64,000 nt of DNA from Glandiceps talaboti (taxonomy: Eukaryota > Hemichordata > Enteropneusta > Spengelidae). The DNA is taken from the NCBI RefSeq assembly GCF_964340395.1, contig NC_135558.1, positions 15,924,271-15,988,270 on the forward strand, given 5' to 3'. The notes beneath the pieces are model-generated. The model saw only the letters and a program-made list of their open reading frames with translations, was not told where the DNA came from and made no database searches. The position numbers and the translations under genes are program-made. This document shows, one piece after another, positions 53,848 through 64,000 of the stretch; the first letter of the stretch is position 1; each line of letters begins with the position of its first letter.

Positions 53848-55164
53848 GCTATATGAGCAAGCAAAGTGCCTGTCTGGCTGTATATTTTGTTAGCACCACT
53901 TAATTAAATGGTGGTGCTCTGTATATTGAATGCACATGTACATATCGTATATGTACAAGGACTTGATTAAAGTCAGTTGTGCTGCAGTGCCATTAGCACA
54001 TGATTTCATGACATTTTAGAATATGGTAACAGAGAGATGACATTCTACCAAAATCTATGAAAATCTATGTCAGCCAGATCTACTTACAGTACATACTAAG
54101 TTACTGGCCATATAATAATAATGATATAAACTTTTTTTAATCCGAGTTCAATTCTGAAATTCATAAACAGTTATCACTTGTGCAGTACCCACGTGTCCTG
54201 TTGCTAAAGCATTAGGAAACCGCAATACTAAGATATTAGATATTAAGAGGCATACAGATCCCCAACAATTCCAATAATATGATGAAGGTTTCTCACAACA
54301 GGTTCTACAAATTTATACACCAAAGTTCTCACCTTGAACCATCAATAAATTAGTTGGTCCCACCCTGTAAATACTAATGAACAAAAGAGCTTTGTTGTTA
54401 TTTATATAACAATACTATCTATTGTCATGCAAATTATTCACAACTATACAATTATTTTTCATTACAATATCACTGTATACCTTCTCCTTTTCTTTAGGTA
54501 TCAAAAAAAAGAATTTGAAAAAATGACGTTCACTGAAAATATACCATCCAAAATACTTGATTTTATATTTAATTTTGTCAAAATGCATTTACAGTCACTA
54601 AGTTGATATTGGATGTAAATCATGAATATTTGACAATAAGTTGCAAATCATATTTATAGGAAACACAGCTGTTGCAGGCATGATTTATTTTTGTGTGTTC
54701 GTATGACAGACTAAAATGGTCTTTTCAACAAATGGTTATTTCACTGAAAATATTTAGTGTGATGAACGGTGATTCCGTTTGCGTCAAATCTTGCGTATTT
54801 TATGCATTTTCAAGATAGTTTCTTGATGAGTTCAAGTATATCGGTGGACTTCAGTAATGATAGCCAAATTTTATTGTTGTGTGTCAGTATGATAGAAACT
54901 GGCAATTCTTGTGAGTCACCACATAGTAAGAGATAGGGGAACACCAAATTTTGGTGCGTCACACTAGATATTGTGTGCGTCATGGCGCGTCAAATTGGCT
55001 TATAGGTGGACTTAGAATGCTAATTTTTGGCGTCTAATATGACTGAAATGGCTTGGAAAATGGAAAACATGTAAAAATTGTCATTTGAAAAGTATGTGTG
55101 ATGAAAATATCAAACATGTCTGATAATTATTGATATGAGATGGTTTGAAAATGTTTAGGTATTG

Positions 55165-55645
55165 TACGAAAGAATTAGATTTTTTTGAAGAAGATGTGAA
55201 AAATGTGTCTTTTTTTCTTAGTTACTTGAAATTTGCTTCAAAATTGGTCTAAAGATGGTAATGTTTGTAAAATTTGTCAGATTTATGGATATTGGAAATT
55301 TCTGAAGAATAGGAACTTTAGATAAATTTAAAAGAATAATTTAACTAAACTTGTTTTAGAAGTACTTAAAAAATCGATGGAAATTGTCTGAAAATTGTTG
55401 AAATAGGGAAAAATTACCAGATTAATGGTTTGGAAATTTCTGAAAAAAGGGAAAGGTATGGAAAAATTGTGCCGGAATTTTGCCATGAATGATGTAAAAG
55501 TAGAACAGATTGTTTTAAAAGTACTTGGCATTTACTGGAAAATTGTGAGGTACCAAATTTACAGCAGCAAAGTTCTGAAATATTGAAAAGATAGTGAAAT
55601 TTTGTTCTAGAATATTGCAATGAATAAGGTAATTCTGAAATATCA
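55165..55645. repeat. degenerate tandem array in SIN1 intron 2
   Basis: GGAAATTTCTGAAAA, GGAAAAATTG and AAGTACTTNNAAA blocks recur several times with unit near 60-150 bp. Boundaries are diffuse. Confidence 0.5.
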
Positions 55646-57891
55646 CGTCAAAGTGAACATTGATGTTTTGTTAGAAAGTTGTACAGGATGTGAAATTCTG
55701 AGCTTGAAATTTTTTTGTTTCAGAATTATTTGCAAATGGAGAGTTACAAAAAAACCTGAATGCAAATTTCAGGTGTGAATATATCCCAAAGACTATAATA
55801 ACAACTAGGCAGGTTTATTGTAAAAAAATTATTTGTGACTTTATGACCCAAAATATTGCCAGTTATGAAAATGTTCATAGTTTGATACTGATATATTGCA
55901 GGGACATGAATTTTAATGATTTTTAAATTATATTTGTGTTATCAGCGCTTTAGATTATTGTCTGATTTATGTCGTCAAAATGAATATTAAGACTAACTGT
56001 AATGTGATAAAATATTACTTCAAATACCAGCTTATACTGTAAGCACAATATGTTATCAATCATGATTAGTCAATGTTTTTGTTGGACTTGATAAACAAAT
56101 CTATACGTGTATATAAGAATTACGCATAAAAAATGAGCTGATCAGTGTCGTAGGAACTCTTCAACAGGTAGCATAACTGCAGCACTCGTTGTTTTTGAGG
56201 TGTTTGCTGCTGTGTTCGTCTTCTGTATTGCAGCTAGGATACACACAGTTGAACTTGACATCGCAGTAAGTATACAAGTGAGAGATTGTTTTCAAATTTT
56301 CGTTAATGGGCTAATTTTCAATCCGAGGTCTGGCAATTTTCAATCCCAACGTATATATCAAGCCAACGTTTCCATGAGTAGTCCCCAGAATACAACTAAT
56401 TTCAAAAATACAGTGACAGATTTCTTTCCTGTATATTCATAATAACATAGTCGAACATAGAAATCTGTGTAATACTCTCCAAAATGGTAGGTTCATAGGC
56501 ACTCTCTGAGCTCTGTGAGTGTGTTACATGGTCAAAGTCATCTAGCATAATGGGTGTTATCTTAATCTGACCCCAGGGGCCCTATTTATATGCAGATTTG
56601 GCCTTTTAACGCAATTTTTGGTGAGATTTGGGAACCCTTGTATTGTGGGGAGATTTCTGCTAAAAACATTGCATAGATTTCCATTTCATGTAGCATCATA
56701 TTGGTGGGGAGCCCTTGCAAAATACATGGTGAACTCACATAGATTTTATGATACCACCCTCTACAAAAAACTGGTGAAAGATATTGTCTAGTTTGCTACA
56801 TGCAATGTCCATTTAAGGCCTAACAAAAAAACTGTGTGGTTCCCATTATGCTCAGTTTTAGAATAGGTAGGGTAGGTAAATTTTTTATTTTTTTTATTTT
56901 TTTTTTCATGTGTGAGTGTCTAGATCAGGTAATTATGTTTTCTGTAGTTTTCTGTGTATGTTCTCTGTGTTATTGGTTTCTTCTCATCAGATGTACAGCT
57001 ATTATTACTGATTGGAAGAATAGTTTTATATTGTCTTTTTCAGTTGATGTCAGTTTCCGCATCCACTATTTCTGGCGAGACTTCACAATTTTTGCTATTT
57101 TATCACTTTTTTCTCAAATATGTAAAAAAAAAAAAAAAATTAGGGTCAGCAGTGAAAAACTAGGTGGGGTTGGGTAACCGGAACCAGACAAAATTATTTT
57201 TTAGGTCTAATTACAAGCTGTCACATTAAATATATGTCTTTACAGGAGTCAATGTCAGGCGCTATACTTACGCTTCAAATTTTACAAAAAGAGTTATGTG
57301 AATTTAATTTTGCTGTATTGTTTCCTACATGCAAGTCATATAGTGTAGTACGTTTCAAAGTGTCATGTGTTGAGTTATTTTGTAAGGCTCCTGTCATGAT
57401 ATCAGATATTCCGATCGGTTGTATTTACTTTGTTCTTTGGTTGTCAGTCACCAAAGTACTTGTGTTTCATTTTAGCCAGGTACAATGAGATGAATTTGAC
57501 ATCTCCTCTATAGTGTAATGACCCTATTAAAGTAAGAACGATTCCCAGGTTTGGTTCTATAACTGGGCAATTCTGTATCACTTGTGTAGTTCTCTTTCAC
57601 TGATGACGATGATGATGATGATGATAGTGGCTGTCTACACGTGTACATTACTAACTCTGTAACTGCCCGATGATAGGTTGTCACTTTAAACATTCCATTC
57701 TGATTTGAACATGTTTGGTTAGTTCTTACGTTTGTTGTGTTATACTAGACTGTTGAAATGGATGTTATAGATCATTATTCAAATACTGGATGCAAATTAT
57801 GCAAAATGAGTGTGTCACAGAGACTCACAGATTCATAGAGTATATAGCCCAGAGATTGGCTGTCTGGATTGACAATGTCATTCAGATAGCC

Positions 57892-58124
57892 TAATACATA
57901 CATACATACATACATACATACATACATACATACATACATACATACATACATACATGTACATACATACATACATACATACATACATACATACATACATACA
58001 TACATACATACATACATACATACATACATACATACATACATACATACATACATACATACATACATACATACATACATACATACATACATACATACATACA
58101 TACATACATACATACATACATACA

Positions 58125-58158
<34 letters not shown>

Positions 58159-58264
58159 CATGCATACATACATGCATGTACATACATACATACATACATA
58201 CATACATACATACATACATACATACATACATACATACATACATACATGCATACATACATGCATG

Positions 58265-58298
<34 letters not shown>

Positions 58299-58338
58299 CA
58301 TACATACACACACACACACGCACGTATGCACGCACATA

Positions 58339-58399
<61 letters not shown>
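57892..58399. repeat. (ACAT)n-(AC)n microsatellite before SIN1 exon 3
   Basis: About 400 bp of ACAT with rare variants, then about 60 bp of AC. It ends 100 bp upstream of the exon 3 acceptor. Reverse frames of up to 229 codons (MYVC repeats) are artefacts. Confidence 0.97.
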
Positions 58400-58403
<4 letters not shown>

Positions 58404-58499
58404 TACAAACTACAGCTAAGAAACAATAAATTAAACAGCATTTGACCATTATTTTGGTTTGCATTCTTATACATATTCTTATCTAATTTTCTCTAACAG

Positions 58500-58642
58500 A
58501 GGATGATACAAGTTATTTTGAAAAGAAAGAAGTCCAAAGTAAAAAACAACCACCAAGGAAATCAGCCCTGACAGAACAGCTTGAAAAATTTCCACACCAA
58601 ACAAACAATCCATTCAATGAATATGCCAAGTTTGATGGAACT
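58500..58642 (+). CDS. MAPKAP1: SIN1 (MAPKAP1) coding exon 3
   Basis: This exon encodes residues 120-167, ending in the conserved NNPFNEYAKFDGT (human NNPFNEYSKFDGK), just before the CRIM domain that binds mTORC2 substrates. SYFEKKE (residues 124-130) aligns with human SLFEKKS. The acceptor is CTAACAG and the donor is GTAAGT at 58643, phase 0. The downstream CRIM, Ras-binding and PH domains are not in the window. The joined exons 1-3 give 167 residues in frame without a stop. Confidence 0.95.
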
Positions 58643-58687
58643 GTAAGTATAATATTGTACATATGTAGGTATTACTGTATACTTAGA

Positions 58688-59015
58688 AGTTATTCCCCAA
58701 TATTTTTAGTCATTCAGCCGAGGAAAATATGAGTGACCTAAGGGGGCCTTTTGTCACTACTCGTCTAGTGACTCATAGTGACAACCTTGTAGGTCACGAG
58801 TATATTCCGACTGAATGAAGAAACATACTGGAGAATAACATAATTATACCAGTGCCAGTAATATCAAAGGAATATTGGGGAAAGTAATGACAATTTTGAA
58901 CATTTTGTGACTTATATTTTAAACACAGCAGAACCACTGACGTAGACGTGAGTAGTCGTGATAGACTCGTGTTATCGTGACATAGAACGACCAGAGTATA
59001 TATTCCATATTTATG
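58688..59015. mobile_element. foldback repeat, copy A
   Basis: A hairpin with about 55-bp arms (AGTTATTCCCCAATATTTTT, TCATTCAGCCGAGGAAAATA, GAGTGACCTAAGG and their complements ending at 58840) with an inner GTCACTA...TAGTGAC stem. About 175 bp of non-palindromic tail is shared with copy B. No coding potential. Confidence 0.8.
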
Positions 59016-59729
59016 ATTTTGTGAACTTATTGTTAAATGGGAAATTTCTAACACACTTTCAACATAACAGAACAGTTTCCACCTTCAGCAAAGTTACCAT
59101 AGTAGAAAATATAATTTGTTCGTAGGAGAAACCAAATTATGAACTGCTTCCAGACTGACTTTTAGACTATACTGAGCATGCTCGGATGCAAAGGACTGTG
59201 GGATTATTTAGTTGTGGTAACACCAAGTTAAAACATACATAAAGTGTGACTCATTAGCACACAGTAGTTGTAAATACACACAAAAATAGACAAACGGAAG
59301 GATGCAATGTGTATTTAACGCCTCCTCCATGGAGTAGCCTTTTGTTTCATTTCTGGAGATACCTGCAAACTACTCCTACTCACTCCATCAGTGTCTATTC
59401 AAGGCTAGCTAATGTTGTTGTTGTTTTGGTTTTTTTTGCTGTCTGTGACCAAATAGACTAAAACCAATACTGTTGTGTTCATGGTGTCATTGGAAATATT
59501 CAAAGAAAAATGAACCAAATAGCTACGGTAACGTGAATTTGAGAGTAAAACCCCGACCAGATATAGTCAAAGTATTTTTCCTGTTCATATCTGTCCTTAT
59601 TGTTGATAAATTTCCTAAAAAAAGCACACTATTAACTGCAATATTTATTGTAAAAAGTTTGATACCAGTTACTTTGTGTTTTTGGGTGCGGACCCAGGAA
59701 TCAGTTTGATTGGATATGTTAGAAAGAGA

Positions 59730-60400
59730 AGATAAAATTCTGGTGAAAAAAATCATATCAGTTTTTCGTAGTCATATCCTGATTGTTTGTTTGTGGTTTC
59801 TGTCCTCAAAAAATCAAAACATTTTTACTATTCATAAACCTGAATAAAATCATGTATGAAAAAAATGAAATGATCTACACTTTTATGTGACTGCTTATAA
59901 AGCGAACTAAAACAATTCTGGTGAAAAAAGTACAAAATGTATTAGCCTAAATTGTGTAGTTTGTAGTCATACATTCATATTTAAAATTATGGTGTGTGTT
60001 TTTGTTTTTTTTAAAAACAGCATGTTTATCAATTATAACAGTTATGAATTCATTCAAATTTGCCAAAAAAAAGGAATTAATCTGCCTTTCAATGCAAATT
60101 CTGCTTGTGAAAATAGAAAGAAGGAAAAAATGAAAAAAAATTCTTGTGAAAAAATCACAACATGGTTGTGTAGTCTGCAGATTTTCTTCTACGCAAAGAA
60201 GGGTGGGAAAAAAACACATTATGTTTACATTATACTTATCGTAAACATTAAGATCAAAATTACCAGAAGAGGATGTAATCTGTATTTTGATGTAAATTCT
60301 GCAAATGAAAATTAGAGAACTAAAAATATCGAGGTGCAAAAATCATGCACTGATTGTGAAGTCTGTGGCTGTTAGTTTTACATTTGCATTGCAATCTTTA
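59730..60400. repeat. degenerate tandem array, ~180-190 bp unit
   Basis: AAATTCTGGTGAAAAAAATC...GTAGTCATA and AAATTCTGCTTGTGAAAAT...TGTGTAGTCTG blocks recur near 59737, 59915, 60100 and 60295. Confidence 0.6.
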
Positions 60401-61600
60401 CTCGTTTCTATTCGAAGCCCTGGACTGCTTCAGCTATTTTGCAAATAGAATTAATATCCTAATGAAGACTTTTATAGTGCCATGATTTAGGGATGCTCTA
60501 TAAATCAAGAAACGTTCGTGTTCTCACGTATTATATGGTTAGGTTACTGGGCATAATAATTCATTTCTTGTATTTCTTTGCTTGCCTGCCTTCGGAGATA
60601 CATCACTTATAATCAAAACAAGTCACTGTATCTTCCAGGTTGAAGTCTTAAACTTGTCCCCACTGAGCCATTTTTGTGTTGTCTGCAATATTCAATGCGT
60701 GATGCAGTAAAGTCCAGATTTTTTTTTCCCTGTGGGTGACTTGGAAGGCTGAGATTTCGCATTGTTGCGCCGTTTCACGTATGTGTTGCCAATATGGATT
60801 TTTTTGATGGGATGTTCTCAGCAGTTGTTTTTAGAGTCCCCTTTGCTGTATCTTGAATTATTGTCAATTTTGTTGTTATTTTCAACTTCTACAATTTAGA
60901 TGTTGTTTTAAATACACTGCTGTAAAAAATATGTGCGAACGAAACTCCTATCAACATCCAACAAAAATTACATATTCATTTGACAATTTATCATTTGACT
61001 CTCTAAGGTTAGCAAGAATTTTGATTTACCACTGGGGTGAGTGACTTTGAAAATATTTTTTGCCATTTCACATATCCTTTTACATTTGTGAGAGTGGGGA
61101 ATGAGAACACACATTGTTTACTAAACAGTCCAGTCTGGTGTTTTGTACTGTTTACATATGGACATCAAGCCAGTGTACACAATACCATCAATGATGACAA
61201 GTAGACTTTTACTTTGAACAGCAAATCAAGAGTATTGAACTATTTCCAGTAAAGGTATTTTTTTCAACAAACCAAAAATAAAGAAAAAACTAAAAGAAAA
61301 CAATCAACTAATTGTAACAGTAACTAGAATATTATTTGTTTCAGACAACTAACAATATATTTACTGAAAATTTTTAAAAGTACAAATTATAAAACATTTT
61401 TATGGTAATCAGATGTTGAATTTATCCAGGAATAGTACAGTAACAGGTTGAAGTCATGATTGCGTTTTGGGGAACCGATTTTTGGATGCAGACCTGAAAA
61501 GACTAATTTGATTTGATTTATTTTACCATGTTATATATGTACAGCTATACAAATAAGGTTATTCGTAGGTGGTTTAATATTGTTCAGAATTTACTATATT

Positions 61601-62046
61601 CTGAGTAAGGGGCGAGATAAATAGTTCAATGTAGGGTAAAAAATGAAATTCTTTTACTTGGGGGGTGGGGGTAGGAGGGGGTGAGTCATTTTAGTTCTCA
61701 TCCTACAAAAAAATCAATTTACTTTTTAATGGATGTTTTGTACCCCCAAATATAAATATTTCTTTTAAAAAATTCAAATTGAAAAAGGGAAGAATTTTTG
61801 TTACATGCATGGCATTAAAATAATAAAAATGTCAGCAAAAGGACTATTTTTTTCTCACTACGTACTGGCTTTATATTTATAGCACTACATACTACTATAT
61901 CCTGAAATTGATTGCGTGGTTTGAAACAATTTTCAATTTTGGCCAATTTAATTAGAAGGGGGTGTGTGGGGGTGGGGTGGTGTCTGAGGCCAAAGTATAA
62001 GAATTTAGTATTTTATCCCACATTGAACTATTGATCCCATTCCTAA
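61601..62046. mobile_element. ~445-bp TIR element in SIN1 intron 3
   Basis: Left end GATAAATAGTTCAATGTAGG...AAATTCTT and right end AAGAATTT...CCCACATTGAACTATTGATC are inverted copies over about 50 bp. The inside carries G-rich runs (GGGGGGTGGGGG at ~61660 and GTGTGGGGGTGGGG at ~61966). No transposase is present. Confidence 0.75.
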
Positions 62047-62384
62047 GTAATTATATCTAAGTTCTAACAAATGATTTTCAAAAAAAATGTTCCAGTTGTA
62101 ACTTGGGCAGCTGTAACTACTTTTCAGAAATTGGAACAGAACTGTAGGTACATATTAATTTTAACCAGTATTTTGTAGTGATAGATGCCAAGATTTGACC
62201 TTCAAACATGAACTTGAAGGAGTCGTGTTTAATGTTAATTCATTTAATACTTGTACCATGTCCTGGAACTCATTCAACTGTGGAAATTAAAGCGTCCTGT
62301 GATGGTTTTAGGATTCCATGATGCATATATATGTTTGTGTGATATCATTTCTCTGAGAAATAATGTCCAAGGGTATTTAGATGT

Positions 62385-62696
62385 CATTCCTCAAGATTTT
62401 CCTTCGTTCAGCCAAGGAAAATACGAGTGACCTAAGGGGTCTTTGTCACTACAAGTCGGTCGGTAGATACGTAGTCACTAGTGACAACCCTTAGGTCACG
62501 AGTATTTTCCGGCTGAATGAAGAAAAAATATTGGTGAATAACATAATTATACCAACGCCAGTAATATCAAAGAAAAATTAGGCAAAGTAATGGCAATTTT
62601 GAATGTTTTGAGTTATATTTTGAACACAGCAGAACCAGTGACGTAGAAACGTGTTGTCGTGAAGTAGAACTACCAAAGTATATATTCCATATTTTT
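62385..62696. mobile_element. foldback repeat, copy B
   Basis: The same hairpin (CGTTCAGCCAAGGAAAATAC...GTATTTTCCGGCTGAATGA) and tail as copy A, in the same orientation 3.7 kb downstream and roughly 80-85 percent similar by eye. It indicates a dispersed or locally duplicated family. Confidence 0.8.
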
Positions 62697-63285
62697 TTGT
62701 TCTAAATGGCTCATGCATGGATTAATTTCTGTTAACGGTACACCCTGAGAAAGTACTTCAGAATGATGACGCTGTCACAAATAACATAAATTATTGAAAT
62801 ATTTTGAATGTGTGAAATAATTCTGTAAACAAGAGGATGGATTTCATAATTTCATGACAATTTTTTTTTTTTAGAAACTCACACTAAAATTATGATACAA
62901 TAATTTAATAAATCATTTTGTTTATTGCAATAAATTATTAGGAACGAGATTTACATAAATCTTCTTCTTCATTCTGTTATGGAATCAATAAATATCAAGA
63001 ATTGTTCTGAGATAAAAAAAATATTCTGAAATCAGTATAATTTATTAGCCTTTTAAAATATGCAAATAAATTCCATACAACCCTCCAATGCCATAAATGA
63101 CAATGTCTGTACAAAAAAAAAAAACTTGCGATAGTGACGACGCTTGTGGGGGATGTTGGAATCGCATATATTATATTGAAAGGTGTCCACTAACTACCGC
63201 TGGGTTTCAATATAATAACATTGTATTGCATATATGTACCAGTGATTTCTTTGATTGAAGTACATGCATACCTGTGCTAAATTCA

Positions 63286-63587
63286 TCATGAATTTAACTT
63301 CGTATTGTACCCAAAATTTACAATTAGCTCACCAAAGCTTTCGCCAGGTATCCACCACGGCTTCGTCAGTGTTTTTTAAAGTCATGACAAACGCATGACT
63401 TCAGACAATTGTTCCAAATTCTTGGAAGTTGATAAAAATGTTCCCCCATCACGGTTCATAGATGGTTGTATGCGTCGCATGCACCGTGACTTCAGAAAAC
63501 GCTGATGAAGCCCATGGTGGATACCTGGCGAAAGCTTTGGTGAGCTAATCGTAAATTTCGGTGCAATATACGAAGTTAAATTCATGA
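63286..63587. mobile_element. 302-bp foldback element with hammerhead-like cores
   Basis: The two arms, about 85 bp each, are near-perfect inverted copies starting TCATGAATTTAACTTCGTAT and containing GCTCACCAAAGCTTTCGCCA. Read outward, each arm has CTGANGA, a GCC/GGC stem, GAAA and an AGC/GCT stem. That order is that of a type I hammerhead ribozyme, as found in Penelope-like and related retroelements. No coding frame is present. The right flank carries a G-run. Confidence 0.7.
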
Positions 63588-64000
63588 ACTTAGAGTCCAG
63601 GGGGGAGGGGGGGGACTGAAGGTTTGCACAGATGAGCATTCATCATACTTGTACTGTTGATGTAATACAGAAAATGTTATTGCATACCTGTATGTAAATG
63701 AGCATGCAAATATTCCTTGTACATTACAGGTTAAGAAGTCACATGTACATATATTTCAAATTCAATAAAACTTTCAGATAAACATATGAAATAATATTAA
63801 GAACAGAATCACTGCTGTGAACAGTCTGACAGTTGTGAAGACTACAAGCACTTCTCATGCAAATACCCCCCGAGTATGCCACACTGACACTCACAGAGTC
63901 ACATGTTATTGGGTACTGTTCACTTTTAGTATCAGATACAGTGATACCATCTACTCGATCGCACATATTTGCCTGTAAAATGTCAATATTTCATTCTCTC

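Larger units (their letters stand above)
58643..64000 (+). other. MAPKAP1: SIN1 intron 3 (5' part, at least 5.4 kb)
   Basis: From the GTAAGT donor to the right edge no SIN1 exon was recognised. The interval contains two copies of a foldback repeat, one 440-bp TIR element, one 300-bp foldback element and a degenerate tandem array. The stretches 60400-61600 and 62700-63280 are AT-rich without visible structure. Confidence 0.75.

Noticed and set aside
57775-58464. Minus-strand frames up to 229 codons (MYVC repeats)
   Set aside because: They are translations of the ACAT/AC microsatellite; no unique protein sequence or start context supports a gene.

Overview
The window looks like nuclear DNA of a bilaterian animal, most likely a marine invertebrate. 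It is AT-rich, has very long introns with GT-AG splice sites, is full of microsatellites, and has no operon-like gene packing. I see nothing bacterial, viral or plasmid-like. The phylum cannot be fixed from the sequence.

Only two protein genes can be supported, and both are incomplete here. On the minus strand lie the first two coding exons of a PBC-class TALE homeobox gene (Pbx/extradenticle): exon 1 at 48230..48019 and exon 2 at 47880..47807. They are separated by a 138-bp intron. The next intron then runs from 47806 to the left edge without a recognisable exon, so it is at least 47.8 kb. On the plus strand lie the first three coding exons of SIN1 (MAPKAP1), a core subunit of mTORC2: 50413..50596, 50788..50961 and 58500..58642. 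The CRIM, Ras-binding and PH parts lie beyond the right edge. The two genes are divergent, with start codons about 2.2 kb apart. Human PBX3 and MAPKAP1 are also head-to-head neighbours (9q33.3), so this looks like an ancient conserved gene pair.

The spacer between them has a minus-strand TATA box about 105 bp upstream of the Pbx start codon, a perfect PBX-PREP/MEIS decamer next to an RFX-like X-box, and YY1-type motifs with upstream ORFs on the SIN1 side.

The rest is intron. From 1 to 47.8 kb (Pbx intron 2) it is a mosaic of pure microsatellites, many independent degenerate tandem arrays (units of about 30 to 190 bp), and a few islands of unique sequence that could be regulatory. The SIN1 introns hold several foldback or terminal-inverted-repeat elements (50976..51731, 52257..52536, 58688..58840 with a second copy at about 62385..62520, 61601..62046, 63286..63587). 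The last carries a hammerhead-ribozyme-like core in both arms. Long ORFs inside microsatellites and satellites are artefacts of repeat translation and are not annotated as genes.
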